Below are positions 45,211 through 56,500 of a stretch of 64,000 nucleotides of DNA, in pieces (position 1 is the stretch's first letter; each line of letters starts with the position of its first letter). The stretch is from Carboxylicivirga sediminis (lineage in GTDB: Bacteria > Bacteroidota > Bacteroidia > Bacteroidales > Marinilabiliaceae), in NCBI RefSeq assembly GCF_018156225.1, contig NZ_JAGTAR010000001.1:124001-188000 (forward strand). Direction: 5' to 3'. Below the pieces are notes generated by a model, which was not told the DNA's origin, ran no database searches, and worked only from the letters and a program-made list of their open reading frames with translations. Both the position numbers and the translations under genes were made by a program.

Positions 45211-46638
45211 TTATTTCATATCTTCGGAAGTAGTGAAACACGATGCCGGCAAATGGTCTTTATTGAATAACCCAGGCGTTGCCGTACTACTCCATGCAAA
45301 GCGCACACCTTTTGGGTTTTTCACTGCTTTTGAATAAACCTCAACAGTGTTCTTCTTAATTTTTGCCTTGGCCGGATACCAGGTTCCGGTACTATCCCTT
45401 ACTTCAAATTGTGAAAGAGCTGGTCCGTCGGCGTACAAGCCTTCGCCATGCTCAAAAGTTACGGTCACTTTCTTATCTGCAACTGAGTAAAATTGATACA
45501 AAGGACCTGAGGTAGGCAGTTCCTCTTTGCCGTAGGTTTTATTCAATGCCAAATTAGCAAACCGAATACCGGCATCAATTTTATTACGCGGATGAATATC
45601 TACAGTATCACCAATGTCACTGACCACAACCATACCTGCATCAGGGATCAGGTCCAATGCTCTACGTTGCGACTCCCTAACCTGTGCACCTGCTGCAGGT
45701 CCATAGCCGTTCCACGGGGCTATCTGCGCATAATAAAACGGAAAATCTTTTTGAAAACCTTCGCGCCATGACTCAACCAGATTTTGCAACATTTCAGCAT
45801 AAGCCAAAGGATTAGCTGCATTGGTTTCACCCTGGTACCATAACACCCCGGCGATATTAAGCGGCATTAAAGGTGCAATCATAGCATTGTACGCACGACC
45901 AGGTTCGCGGGCAGTCCAGGCCATGTCCTCTAATTTTTTCGATTCCTCAAGTAAATATTCATCTTGAGTAATTTCTTCTTCCGGCACCCAAATTTCAATT
46001 GGCGATCCCCCCCAGGCCGTATTAATTAAACCAACAGGCACGTTATCAAGTGAATCTTGCAGTGTTCGACCAAAAATATAACCAATGGCGCTGAAATCGA
46101 GTACCGTCTCCGGCGAACAAGCTTTCCAGTTCCCTTTTAAGTCCATAATGGGGTTTTCGGCTGTACGTCTAGAAACCGTAAACAATCGAATATTAGGGCG
46201 ATTGGCATTGTTCACCACTTCATCGGCATTATTAAAGCCCCAGCGAGCACACCATTCCATATTTGACTGACCAGAAAGCAACCAGACTTCACCCATTAAA
46301 ATATCATCAAGAATGATGGTGTTATAACCCTGTATGGTAATGGTATGCGCTTGTTGGCTGCCGCAAGGGGTAGAAAGCACCACTGACCATTTACATTGAT
46401 TACTGGCCACAGTGTGCAATGTATCAGTGCTCCACGAGGTAGTCACCGCCACTTTTTCGGTAGGATTGCCCCAGCCCCATAGTTTTACTTCAGAGTTTTG
46501 CTGCAGCACCATGTGGCTACTAAAAAACTCAGGTAGTGAAACATTGGCTTTAGCTGTACCTATAATGAATATAAAGCTTAAAAAAGTAAGGAGGCGTTTC
46601 GCTGGTCTCATTGTCCGTTTTTTCATTTTGAGAATCAT
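45211..46638 (-). CDS. SGNH-type acetylesterase (sialate O-acetylesterase-like)
   Basis: A 475-residue secreted esterase with a signal peptide (about 1-32), the nucleophile block GQSNME, and the GDTVDIHP block carrying Asp and His of the triad. WYQGETNA is the third SGNH-type block. Members in mannan loci remove acetyl groups from mannose or glucose units. The start codon overlaps the stop of the preceding GH26 gene (TAATG), giving translational coupling. The sialate label is a family name only; no sialic acid genes are present. Confidence 0.85.
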   Translation of the reverse strand: MILKMKKRTMRPAKRLLTFLSFIFIIGTAKANVSLPEFFSSHMVLQQNSEVKLWGWGNPTEKVAVTTSWSTDTLHTVASNQCKWSVVLSTPCGSQQAHTITIQGYNTIILDDILMGEVWLLSGQSNMEWCARWGFNNADEVVNNANRPNIRLFTVSRRTAENPIMDLKGNWKACSPETVLDFSAIGYIFGRTLQDSLDNVPVGLINTAWGGSPIEIWVPEEEITQDEYLLEESKKLEDMAWTAREPGRAYNAMIAPLMPLNIAGVLWYQGETNAANPLAYAEMLQNLVESWREGFQKDFPFYYAQIAPWNGYGPAAGAQVRESQRRALDLIPDAGMVVVSDIGDTVDIHPRNKIDAGIRFANLALNKTYGKEELPTSGPLYQFYSVADKKVTVTFEHGEGLYADGPALSQFEVRDSTGTWYPAKAKIKKNTVEVYSKAVKNPKGVRFAWSSTATPGLFNKDHLPASCFTTSEDMK

Positions 46639-48044
46639 TATTTTAAATCAGGCATTTCATCGAGCGTTATCACATCATCGTGGTTGATGGCGTCTATCCA
46701 CCAGTTTGCATTGGCAAATTCATGCTCTGTTGATGTAAAGTCAGCTTCATTCACATCGTTGGTGCGTTCGTGATCGCACCAGGGCATAAACCACGACCAT
46801 TTTCCACCTTTATTCCATTGCTTGGAAACATCAGTAACATTTCCACATTCGCTGAGTGTTATCATTTTAGTAGGATATTTTTGCTGAAGCGATGAAAATA
46901 ACTCAGCTAATTCATCAATATTGGTATTATTATAGACATCTTTTCCTATAATATCAACATAAGCATCGCCCGGATAAAAATCATCATCCTTGGTTTGAGT
47001 AGTCCACACCCAAATAAGGTTATTAACGCCTTTTGATTGAAAGTAGTCAAACATAAACCGCCAAAGCTCAACATAAGCATCTCCACCTTCCATACCCCAC
47101 CAAAACCAAGCTTGCCCATTGTTGTACTCATAAATATTACCAGCTGCTTCGTGTAGAGGGCGCCAAATCAATGGTATATTTTCGTCCTGAAGCAATTTGA
47201 TGTAGGCAATCAGTTCATCAAAATCAGCTTTGGCCACCTCATTTTCCCAAGTTCCGTCTATGGGCACATTCGACGGTTGGAAGTTTACTTTAACACCATC
47301 TTCGTTTTCGAGTCGAAAGGTAAATTTTGTATGGTCAGTAATGGTTTCGTTGGGCGGAATATTCCAATGCCAGGTAGCATTAATCAGGCCGTTATTAGCC
47401 CACCAGTTTTTTTGTACGTCAATATTATTGTAATCAATCCAGTTAGCAGGCGACCAGTTTAAAAAGATATAGTCAATACCAATCATAGCCGGGTATTTAC
47501 CCGTATGTTGCTTGACCCATTCTGCTTCATTGGTATCCACTGCACCATTACTCATTGTTGAGGACAATATCTTAATACCATAGTTGTTTTTCAGGAAGTT
47601 GTATACTTTGACCACCTGTGGTGATGGATTATCAACCACCAAATCAGCATCAATACTCACCAAAACAGGCGCTTCCGTTTTAAACGAAATAACAACTTCA
47701 TCGGCTGTGCTGCCATCAGGTCCCTGAATAACACCGGCGGGAATCTTTAAATTGTATTCTGTCGCTTCTTCAAGGGTAAGCCTGACCATTAGTTTTGTAT
47801 AAGCAGCTGAAGCATCGTTAACAGGGAGATCATTCAATGTGATTCCATGCGGTTTAAGCAGGATAAGGTTTTGATTATAGATAATTTCTACACTTGCTTC
47901 TCCTTTCTCTACTTCTGTTGCATTTTGAAAGCTGCAACTTACAAATTCCGGCGGAATGGTATCCACAACTCCACTATCTTCACTCTCACTACAAGCACCA
48001 ATGGTTAATATAAATCCCAATAGACCTATCCATAATCTCTTCAT
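46638..48044 (-). CDS. GH26 beta-mannanase with Ig-like module, lipoprotein
   Basis: A 468-residue lipoprotein (lipobox IGAC). The frame extends 19 codons upstream, but the Met at 48044 begins a clean signal peptide (MKRLWIGLLGF), so that start is chosen. A Big_5-type Ig module (about residues 28-125) precedes a GH26 domain with acid/base Glu299 in WRPLHEA and nucleophile Glu399 in LSECG. Insertions such as GQAWFWWG are typical. It probably works at the cell surface, making the first cuts in mannan. A terminator separates it from the surface-binding genes upstream. Confidence 0.9.
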   Translation of the reverse strand: MKRLWIGLLGFILTIGACSESEDSGVVDTIPPEFVSCSFQNATEVEKGEASVEIIYNQNLILLKPHGITLNDLPVNDASAAYTKLMVRLTLEEATEYNLKIPAGVIQGPDGSTADEVVISFKTEAPVLVSIDADLVVDNPSPQVVKVYNFLKNNYGIKILSSTMSNGAVDTNEAEWVKQHTGKYPAMIGIDYIFLNWSPANWIDYNNIDVQKNWWANNGLINATWHWNIPPNETITDHTKFTFRLENEDGVKVNFQPSNVPIDGTWENEVAKADFDELIAYIKLLQDENIPLIWRPLHEAAGNIYEYNNGQAWFWWGMEGGDAYVELWRFMFDYFQSKGVNNLIWVWTTQTKDDDFYPGDAYVDIIGKDVYNNTNIDELAELFSSLQQKYPTKMITLSECGNVTDVSKQWNKGGKWSWFMPWCDHERTNDVNEADFTSTEHEFANANWWIDAINHDDVITLDEMPDLK

Positions 48045-48172
48045 GAAACCTCTTTTATAGCTAGGAGTATCCAAAACATAAGCTGCACTCTTAAAGAGCA
48101 AACAACGTTTTCGAACACCCTCATCTTTATTTAAATAATATTCTTAGCGAATCTTCTGTGTAAAATTTTATA

Positions 48173-48194
48173 AAGGGAGGTATTACCCTCCCTT
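48173..48194 (-). terminator. Terminator after the mannan SusCD/surface lipoprotein genes
   Basis: An 8-bp perfect stem (AAGGGAGG / CCTCCCTT) followed on the minus strand by a T/A-rich tract. It lies 30 bases beyond the stop of the 762-residue lipoprotein and likely lowers transcription into the GH26 and downstream enzyme genes. Confidence 0.65.
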
Positions 48195-48223
48195 GTTATT
48201 TTAGCTATTAGAAAACTAGCCAC

Positions 48224-50512
48224 TTATTTAAGAGCCACTTTAGTAACAGTATAGTCACCGCCATAAGCTCCAAAACCACCATTGTTATGAATAGAAGCAA
48301 TATCGTCGGCTGTGAGTTTAAACGATACAACCGAAGAACCACCAGTTATCTTGATATTACCTTCGCCAGAATCGTCGCCCGAATCAGTGGCAATGGCAAT
48401 GGTTGATGGTAAAGCGGCCCAATTGCCGTTACCCAAACGCATATCGCCTCCAGCTTCAGATGTATAGTATACATACATTGTTTGTCCTACTTGTAATCCG
48501 CTGAAATCGTATCCTCCCCAGGTTAAGGCAGTAAAAGACGTGCTCCAACCCGATACTTGAGCCGAACCTTCCCAAATAGGTGTTGGCGGCGAGAAATCCT
48601 TCACCCATGAGATAGATGAAATAATCATACCGTCACCCTGAAGGATAATTGAATAACCCCAATCGCTATATGGGAATAACGAAACTGGCAAATCGATATA
48701 ATCAGAAGCAGCTATGATTGCTGCATTATCTGCATTGTCAGCTCCATCATATACCTGTTCCCAATGACCATTAAACGCCTTCATCTTCGGTTCGTCGTTG
48801 GTTTTGGTGTATCGAATGCGCACATATGAATCAGCAGGTGCACTCGAAAAGTCAACATTCAACTCGTAGTTAGCACTCCAGTTGGCCAGCTCAACAGGCG
48901 TGTTGTACAATACGGTTTCAACTAAACCAGATGCTTCTACTTTGATGGTGTAATCCACATTGGTAGTACCTGATACCAAGGTTAATTTATTATCGCCAAC
49001 ATCTGTACCTACTGCCACATAAAGCTTGGTTCCAACCAATAAAAAAGGCGTGTCTTGATCATTAATCATTACATTGGTAAGGTTTTCGCCATTAACAACT
49101 GAGCATTCCAATAACTCTCCAACAGTAGTTGATTCAGCAGCGAATTCAGCAATGGCACAAAATGTAAAAGCATTAATGGTGATACTTCCTGCAGCCACTG
49201 TTTCACCATTATCCATCACTAGTGTTACATTACCGGTCTCAGCTTCGAGTGGAACAACCACCTTAAATCCATCTACGGTTTCAGTTGCTTCGGCTTCTAT
49301 ATCACCAAACAAAACTGTTTTTACACGACTTCCTAACGTCGATACAATCGCCAGTTCATCCAGTGGCGTAGCATCCGATGGTAATGTAGCTACTGGCTTG
49401 ACCGTCACAAAACCATCGACTACGATAGCAGTTCCATTGGCTGTAGCCAAAGTTATATCACCGCTCTGAGCAGCTTCCGATACTTCCAGGTTTAGCTTCC
49501 CATCAGTTAATGTAACGGGTGTTGCCTCACCGCCGGTGAATGTAGCTGTAGTCACTAAATCCAAATCGCTACCTCCGATAACGACAGTTTCGCCCACACC
49601 ATAAGCATCTTTCACATCTTCAATGGCAGCGGTTGGTTCAATTAAAACAATGTCGCCAACAACAATTTCAATGCCCGATGGCAACACAGAAATGGCTTGA
49701 CCACTCAGCGAATTGGTTGGCACAGTCATCACTAGACTGGTTGCATTTTGACTAACAAATTCAGTGACTGCCACATCGCCGCCCAAAGTAATTGCAGTTA
49801 TTAGATCCAAATCCGTTCCGGCAATTGTTAATGCCGTTCCTGGCTTCACCGGATCTGGTGTCACTTCAGAGATGACTGGTGTGATAACATTTAATTCTTC
49901 CTCAGAATAAATAATAATCGGATCTTCTGCTCCATTCGATACAGCAATTTTACCAGTTTGAGCCTCAGCAGGCACTTTTAGGGTTAATTGCTTGCGCGAC
50001 TTGGTGATAAACATTGAGCTGTCCACTACGACACGATCAGTAAAAAGTACTTCTCCTACCAGGTTCAGGTAATCACCATCAATGGTTAATGTTTCGCCCG
50101 GCTTAATGCTTTTGGGTGAAAAAGAGCCATCGATATCAATTGGTTCTGAATAACCGATTTTGGTTTTGGTAGTAATACTTAATTCATCGCCCAACAAGGT
50201 TATAAAACCTTCAACAGCTTCCTGAGGCACAGTTAATTTAATACTCTTATCGGTGTGCTCGGTAAACTCACTGCTGCCAATCTCAATATTAGGCGGTAAA
50301 ATGATGGTATTAATTTGGTTTAGTTTTTCGCCAATAAAGCGTAATTCGGCTCCCCGAGCTATGGGCATGGGCCCATAGCTAAATAAAGTTGCTTCGTTGA
50401 TACCCTGATCATCGTCGTCGCTACAAGAGCTTAAAGTAGTGATAAACCCCAGGCTCACAACAACTGACAGAAACAACAATGATTTAAAATATTTTATATA
50501 ATTGGTTTGCAT
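48224..50512 (-). CDS. Multi-IPT/TIG surface glycan-binding lipoprotein
   Basis: A 762-residue lipoprotein (lipobox LSSC near residue 30). Residues about 38-530 hold about six IPT/TIG-type Ig modules, recognisable by repeated PxxVKPGxxLTIxGxxL phrases. Two C-terminal beta-sandwich domains follow (about 540-650 and 655-762, the last rich in Trp, Tyr and Gly: GWSTSFTALTWGGYDF), which would be the glycan-binding end. The IPT stalk would hold the binding domain far from the membrane. It follows the smaller IPT lipoprotein gene by 25 bases. Role: capture of mannan for SusCD. Confidence 0.78.
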   Translation of the reverse strand: MQTNYIKYFKSLLFLSVVVSLGFITTLSSCSDDDDQGINEATLFSYGPMPIARGAELRFIGEKLNQINTIILPPNIEIGSSEFTEHTDKSIKLTVPQEAVEGFITLLGDELSITTKTKIGYSEPIDIDGSFSPKSIKPGETLTIDGDYLNLVGEVLFTDRVVVDSSMFITKSRKQLTLKVPAEAQTGKIAVSNGAEDPIIIYSEEELNVITPVISEVTPDPVKPGTALTIAGTDLDLITAITLGGDVAVTEFVSQNATSLVMTVPTNSLSGQAISVLPSGIEIVVGDIVLIEPTAAIEDVKDAYGVGETVVIGGSDLDLVTTATFTGGEATPVTLTDGKLNLEVSEAAQSGDITLATANGTAIVVDGFVTVKPVATLPSDATPLDELAIVSTLGSRVKTVLFGDIEAEATETVDGFKVVVPLEAETGNVTLVMDNGETVAAGSITINAFTFCAIAEFAAESTTVGELLECSVVNGENLTNVMINDQDTPFLLVGTKLYVAVGTDVGDNKLTLVSGTTNVDYTIKVEASGLVETVLYNTPVELANWSANYELNVDFSSAPADSYVRIRYTKTNDEPKMKAFNGHWEQVYDGADNADNAAIIAASDYIDLPVSLFPYSDWGYSIILQGDGMIISSISWVKDFSPPTPIWEGSAQVSGWSTSFTALTWGGYDFSGLQVGQTMYVYYTSEAGGDMRLGNGNWAALPSTIAIATDSGDDSGEGNIKITGGSSVVSFKLTADDIASIHNNGGFGAYGGDYTVTKVALK

Positions 50513-50537
50513 AGCAAATCTTTTTTATTGTTCAATA

Positions 50538-51782
50538 TTATTTCATTGGTACGATACGAATGTTATCGATGCACATGTGAACTCTACAATCTTGACCTTC
50601 AACACCACCATGCCATACAAAGAATGTAAGTCCCCCAAGCATATCATTTGTAACCATTGATCCGGCATCTTTACCATCGTGGTAATAATGGAATTCCTTC
50701 ATTGGAATTGACACAGTTATCCAGCCATCAGTTATAAAGCTGCCTGATGATGCCCATGGATTCCATAATCCACGTTGCGTTGCATTATCAGCAATGTAAC
50801 CATTGGTTCCGCTCACCGAATAAGGGGTAAAAATCATTTGCAAAGCAGCTGATTTCCACTCTTCCACCACGTAACACTCAAATTTAAGTACGGCCTCATT
50901 TAAATCACCTTCGTAAAATGGCACATCCGGACGACCATTCGAAGCGTTCCACAAGTTAAAACTGTGGGCATCTTCATTCCAGGTAGCTCCAACTTCGCCT
51001 GACATATCGCCATCGAAACGCACATAATTACCACTGATACCAGCTGGATCAGAATTGGCAATAACTCCCGAACGCCAGCCGCCGGCTGCATCCAGATTAT
51101 CCCAATCTAAAATGTAGTTACGGTCATCGCGGAAATAGAAGGATGAACGACCAGAACCATAAATACTTTTAACGGTTACCTGACCGGTTGTGGTGCCAGC
51201 AGGCACATTAACAACAATTTCATCAAAGTCGTCACTCACAGCCACCACTTCACCCTGCAATTCGCCGGGGAATATAACCTGAATTGGTACGTTGGGGTCA
51301 TCGATAAAGTAGCTACCTCTGATGACCGCCTGTTCGCCATCGGCCACAAACTCACATAACATTGATTTGGGTGCCGGAGCTGGCACGATCACATTAAAAT
51401 CATGTGTGAGTGTATCCTTACCTGCCACCATATAAATCTTATTGGAAACCTCACCAGGTATTTCATTAGGAACTGTAACAATCAATGAATTAGATGTGAT
51501 AAAACTGGTATTTAAATACGCTTCTTTATCATTGAACCACATTTCGGTGATACTGGTTAAGTTATCACCAATAAGAGCAATCGTTGTATTTAAAGAGGCA
51601 CTCACAATCAGTGAGTCCGATTTATCCGGATCGGTCATTCGAATGTAATTCACACTGGGAACACCTCCTGTTTTCTCGTATTCATGCGGATATTCTTCAC
51701 ATGACTGAAACAAGCCTGCTCCTGTTAACACCAATAGCGACAGAAACAGTGTATATATTCTTTGCTTATTTATCGTTTTCAT
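50538..51782 (-). CDS. IPT/TIG surface glycan-binding lipoprotein
   Basis: A 414-residue lipoprotein (lipobox FQSC) with two IPT/TIG modules (about 40-215) and a C-terminal beta-sandwich domain (about 220-414) starting NYILDWDNLDAAGGW. This matches the pattern of surface glycan-binding proteins of mannan and cellulose-like loci, which have IPT modules and an aromatic-rich binding domain. It follows SusD by 20 bases. It shares layout, but not length, with its 762-residue neighbour. Confidence 0.78.
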   Translation of the reverse strand: MKTINKQRIYTLFLSLLVLTGAGLFQSCEEYPHEYEKTGGVPSVNYIRMTDPDKSDSLIVSASLNTTIALIGDNLTSITEMWFNDKEAYLNTSFITSNSLIVTVPNEIPGEVSNKIYMVAGKDTLTHDFNVIVPAPAPKSMLCEFVADGEQAVIRGSYFIDDPNVPIQVIFPGELQGEVVAVSDDFDEIVVNVPAGTTTGQVTVKSIYGSGRSSFYFRDDRNYILDWDNLDAAGGWRSGVIANSDPAGISGNYVRFDGDMSGEVGATWNEDAHSFNLWNASNGRPDVPFYEGDLNEAVLKFECYVVEEWKSAALQMIFTPYSVSGTNGYIADNATQRGLWNPWASSGSFITDGWITVSIPMKEFHYYHDGKDAGSMVTNDMLGGLTFFVWHGGVEGQDCRVHMCIDNIRIVPMK

Positions 51783-51802
51783 ACTTGAACTCTTTTGTTG
51801 AA

Positions 51803-53503
51803 TTAATTATAGCCTATAGAACCAAAGTCAAAGTCAACAGGCTCGTCCATTAAACCTGGATTTAATGACAAATCAACTTCTGGGAATGGTATCGTAAAAT
51901 CTTCATCGCTCAAGCCAGTTACTTTATGAGTCGTAATTTCCAGGTTTGAATCATCGCCATTAGTATAAAAGTCTTCCAAACCTTCCCAGGTTCCTCTTTC
52001 CTGTGCCAAAATCTGAGCCTTGGCAGCTGCAGGATTGTAGTAGTGCAGGCGAACCAAATCATACCAACGGTCGCCTTCCAATGCAAATTCAACGCGACGT
52101 TCGTGATCAATCATATCGAAGGTTAGGCTGGTTTCATCAACATGATTGCCTTTTAATGCGCGGGCCCTTACCGCATTAAAAGCAGCTAATGCCGATGCAT
52201 CAGTCGTAGTGGCATTGTTACCCAATACCGCTTCGGCATATACCAGGTAAACATCTGACAAGCGTAAAATATGCGTACTCAGTGGTGTGTGCATACGATC
52301 CAGCGTTTCATAACCCTGAGCCTGTGCATCGGCCAAACGCCCAACAATGTGCTTGGTCACATTAGAACCGGTTCCGCTCACAAAGCTAATAGCTCCGCCA
52401 TACATCCCATCAGTGGCGCTGTCCCAGTTGTAGGCAAAACCTCCCATATCGGTCCAGAAATAATCGTATGTATCGCCCACCATCATAATAGTGGCTTTAC
52501 GACGTGCATCGCGGTAATTGCGCGATAAGGTAGTAGCACTTTCTTCAAACGCTGTTTGTAGATCGATGGTTGGGTACACCCAGTTGCCCCACGATTGAAC
52601 CGCATCAGAGAAATTAGTTAATGACAAATCCGACTGCAATGAATTTTGACTCGTCCATTGCGCTCCAACTGTCCAATGCCAGGCTATCAGGCTTTCTTCG
52701 CTAAAGTTGCCTTTCAGCTGAAAAATCTCTGAATATTCAGGATGCAATGTACGTCCACTGTTGTCAATCACCATTTTGGCATACTTAGCAGCTTCGGCTA
52801 AATCGGCTTCGTTGCGCGTTCCACTCATGCCGTAGCCCGATTTTGTCAGATATACCTTAGCCAATAAACCATATGCACTGTATTTATCAATGCGCCCTTT
52901 CATGTTTTCTTCGGGTAGTAATTCAATAGCATCGTGTAAGATTAGGGTGATGTATTTATACACATCTTCAATCTTATTACGCTTCAATGTTGCGGATGAA
53001 TTATCGGCAATAATAGCGGCATTGTCGTGAATAATAGGCACTGCACCAAAACAACGTACCAGATAGAAGTAGGTCATGGCCTTCCACACCATGGCTTCAC
53101 CCTTGACGGTGTTTTTAGCTGCTTGCGAAACTTGTGGTCCTGACTTCAGGTCGACGTTTTGAATGACGCCATTACAGTAAGCATTCACCGACCACAATGA
53201 AGCAGAAGCATTGGCAATATCGGCATCTGAATTATTAAGTACCAGGTTAGTGTAGCCATCGCCAATATCAAATACAAGGTTACCGGCCATTACATCGCCG
53301 ATTTTCATAAAACCACGTTGAAAATCGTACCAGGGTGAGTTATAAATTGTATTAACCGATTGATAAAGTTGTTCATCGTTCTGATAAAAACTATCAATCG
53401 TATAAGTGTCCTCTGCCGGACGCTCTAAAAAATCTTCACAAGATGATACAGCTCCTAATACCAGGATAGCTATAATAAATCTTTTAAAACTATATATTTT
53501 CAT
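51803..53503 (-). CDS. susD: SusD/RagB-family outer-membrane lipoprotein (mannan locus)
   Basis: A 566-residue SusD homologue with lipobox VSSC followed by EDFLERP, helical TPR scaffold, and the typical C-terminal GDRWYDLVRLHYY and FPEVDLSLNPGL. It forms the lid on the adjacent SusC and begins 12 bases after it. Ligand inferred: manno-oligosaccharides. Confidence 0.93.
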   Translation of the reverse strand: MKIYSFKRFIIAILVLGAVSSCEDFLERPAEDTYTIDSFYQNDEQLYQSVNTIYNSPWYDFQRGFMKIGDVMAGNLVFDIGDGYTNLVLNNSDADIANASASLWSVNAYCNGVIQNVDLKSGPQVSQAAKNTVKGEAMVWKAMTYFYLVRCFGAVPIIHDNAAIIADNSSATLKRNKIEDVYKYITLILHDAIELLPEENMKGRIDKYSAYGLLAKVYLTKSGYGMSGTRNEADLAEAAKYAKMVIDNSGRTLHPEYSEIFQLKGNFSEESLIAWHWTVGAQWTSQNSLQSDLSLTNFSDAVQSWGNWVYPTIDLQTAFEESATTLSRNYRDARRKATIMMVGDTYDYFWTDMGGFAYNWDSATDGMYGGAISFVSGTGSNVTKHIVGRLADAQAQGYETLDRMHTPLSTHILRLSDVYLVYAEAVLGNNATTTDASALAAFNAVRARALKGNHVDETSLTFDMIDHERRVEFALEGDRWYDLVRLHYYNPAAAKAQILAQERGTWEGLEDFYTNGDDSNLEITTHKVTGLSDEDFTIPFPEVDLSLNPGLMDEPVDFDFGSIGYN

Positions 53504-53515
53504 AGCAAATACGTA

Positions 53516-56500
53516 TTAGAATGAAACACTTAAGCCAAATGTAAATACCTGTGGCGATGGGTATCGTCCGTTATCCAAGCCAAATACATTGGCGCTTTGT
53601 GTACTGGCACCCACTTCAGGATCAAAACCGGTATAATTGGTAAATGTCGCCACGTTTTCCACACTGGCGTATACCCTGGCATTGCTCAGGCGAATGCGCT
53701 CAATTAAATTCTTAGGCAGTGTATAGCCCAAGGTGATGTTTTTAATGCGGATAAATGAACCATCTTCGATGTAACGATCCGAGATGCGATCATTATCGTT
53801 CGGATCGGTTCCAACCGCACGCGGAATATCTGTATCTGAATTAGCAACTCTCACATTGGTCACATCATCCCACCACACACCTTCGTAATTGCCATCAATA
53901 GGCTCTAACCTTGCTCTGTTGTTCACAACATCAAGTTGGTTGGTCCATAAGCTCTTCATGTTTGATAAGCTAATGGCCGTGTAGTTCATCACATCGTTAC
54001 CATAGGAACCATTGATGAAAATACTCATGTCGAAATTCTTATACGAGAAGGTATTGTTAAAACCAAAGGTAAAATCAGGCATTGGCGAACCAATGGTTGT
54101 TCGGTCGTATGAATCAATGATACCATCTGGTTTGCCATCTGGTCCACTAATGTCTTTAAACTTAAGGTCACCTACATATGTGGTTGTATTAATGCCGAAG
54201 ACCCCGTCAGATGGATAACCAGCTGGTTTAGGACTATTTTGCAAATCTTCCAAATCCTGGTAAACACCATCAGTGACATATCCATAGAAATTAAACAGCG
54301 GGTCCCCCACTTCAGTTAATGATACCACATCACTCCATTGGCCATATCCTTCGATATGCGCTGATGGCGTGCCATCTAAAGCAACAAGCTTGTTTTTATT
54401 AGCCGAAATCTGGAAATCGGTATCCCAGGTAAAAGCACCTTTGAAGTTGTGCGTAGTGACCGAAATCTCTAAACCTTTGTTATTAATTTCACCGAAGTTA
54501 CCCCATGGTGCTGCCAAGGCACTGGAGGCATTACCGCGCGTACCCATGTAGGATGGTAATTGCAATGGCATCAACATATCTTTCGACGTTTTGTCGTATA
54601 CTTCAACGACTAAATCGGCAAAATTAAACAAGGTCAAATCTAATCCAATATTTAACTGTTCCTGCTTTTCCCATTGAATATACGGGTTGGCTATATTCGA
54701 CTGACGATAGCCGGCACCAAGACCTGTGTCCATTTTTGATATACTGGCACCCCATAAATAGCCACCAATGTTTTGGTTACCCACCTGTCCCCAACCAACA
54801 CGTAACTTACCATTGCTTAAGAACTCTTGCGCCCATTCCATAAATGATTCGTTGCTAAAGCGCCACGAACCAGCGAATGAATGGAAACCAGCCCACCGAT
54901 TCTCGGGTCCAAAGTTTGAAGAACCATCACGACGATAGGTATATGTCATCATGTAACGATTATCGTAGTTGTATGTCAAACGCCCGAAATAAGACGCATT
55001 AGCGGCACTACCAAATCCATAGGTAATTTGCGGCGTACCATCTCCCAATTGCGGGTTTTGAATATCGTTACTGGGCAAGTTGGTATTATAAACACTTTGG
55101 TATTCAAAACTATTTTCCCACATGTCCTGTCCAATCATAACTGTACCATTATGCTTGCCATAGTTTTTAGAATAGGTCAGATAGTTTTTAACCTGCCAGA
55201 ATGTATTCTTATTAGTTTGAGCACGCATTGAGTTAATTGGGCGCTCCCAGTTTCCGTAAACAATGGTAGGTCGAAACACCTCTGCTTTCGAGAAATCGAG
55301 GTTTAAGGTTCCTTCCGTGTGCAGTACTAGATCTTTAAGAATGGTTGCATCAAAGAAAACTGTACTACCAAACGAATTCCTATTCAAGAAGTTATCATCA
55401 TCCATGGCCATTCCAATGGCATTAGGCTGTGATGTTTGTCCTTCGCGGAAAATACTGGCATAACTGCCATCCATGTTATAAATTGGCATATCAGGCGTTG
55501 TTTGCAGTGCAATGCGGATGATACCTGCTTCTGAATCGGCCAAACCTAATCGCTCATCAGTTTGTGAGTAATTCACGTTAACACCCATTTTTAACCAATC
55601 TTTCAACTGTGCATCCAAGTTGGTACGGAATGAAAAACGCTCAAACTCGGTGCCTATTACTGTTCCTTCCTGGTTTAAATAACCACCCGACACATAATAT
55701 TTTAGCTTATCGCTACCACCCGACACATTCACCTGGTGTTGTTGTATTGGGGCAATCTGGAAAATTGATTCCTGCCAATCTGTACCGTGCCCCAGTAACG
55801 ATGGATCCAAAAATTCAGGACGTTCTTCACGTCCGTTTGTTTGCGCTGCCACAGAGTTACTGAATTCAGCAAATTCACGCAGATTCATAATGTCAATCAA
55901 TGAATTTTGACGCTGCACACCATACAAACCTTCGTAATTAAATTTGGCATCTCCTTCTTTACCGCGTTTGGTAGTTATGATAATAACACCATTGGCACCT
56001 TGCGAACCATAAATAGCTGTTGCCGAGGCATCTTTTAGGATTTCCATCGACACAATATCATTTGGGTTTAGTTTTGAAAGTGGTGAAACCCCCGAAGTCG
56101 GTGCATTACCTAAAGCATCTCCCAATCCTAAATCATGTCCACCTGTTGATGTATTTTGCATAGGCACACCATCAATCACATATAAAGGCTCAGCACCTGC
56201 ATTTACAGTACTTTGTCCTCGTACACGAATGCTAACAGCACCACCTGGCTGCCCGGTTGTTGAAACAGCTGTAACACCGGCCGCACGACCTTTAAGTGCT
56301 TGGTCGATATTAGCAATACCGGCCGCCACCAGCTTATCAGCATCCAAAGAAACAGAGGCACCGGAGAGGTCACTTTTTTTCATTGTACCATACCCCACCA
56401 CCACTACTTCATCCAAGTCTTTAGTATCGGGAACCATTTGCACGCTTAATGTCATTTTTTCACTGACATTAATTACCTGATCTTCAAAACCGATAAAAGA

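Noticed and set aside
49074-49469. 131-codon plus-strand open frame
   Set aside because: It is antisense to the multi-IPT lipoprotein gene and has the Ser/Thr/Val-rich pattern of a shadow frame.
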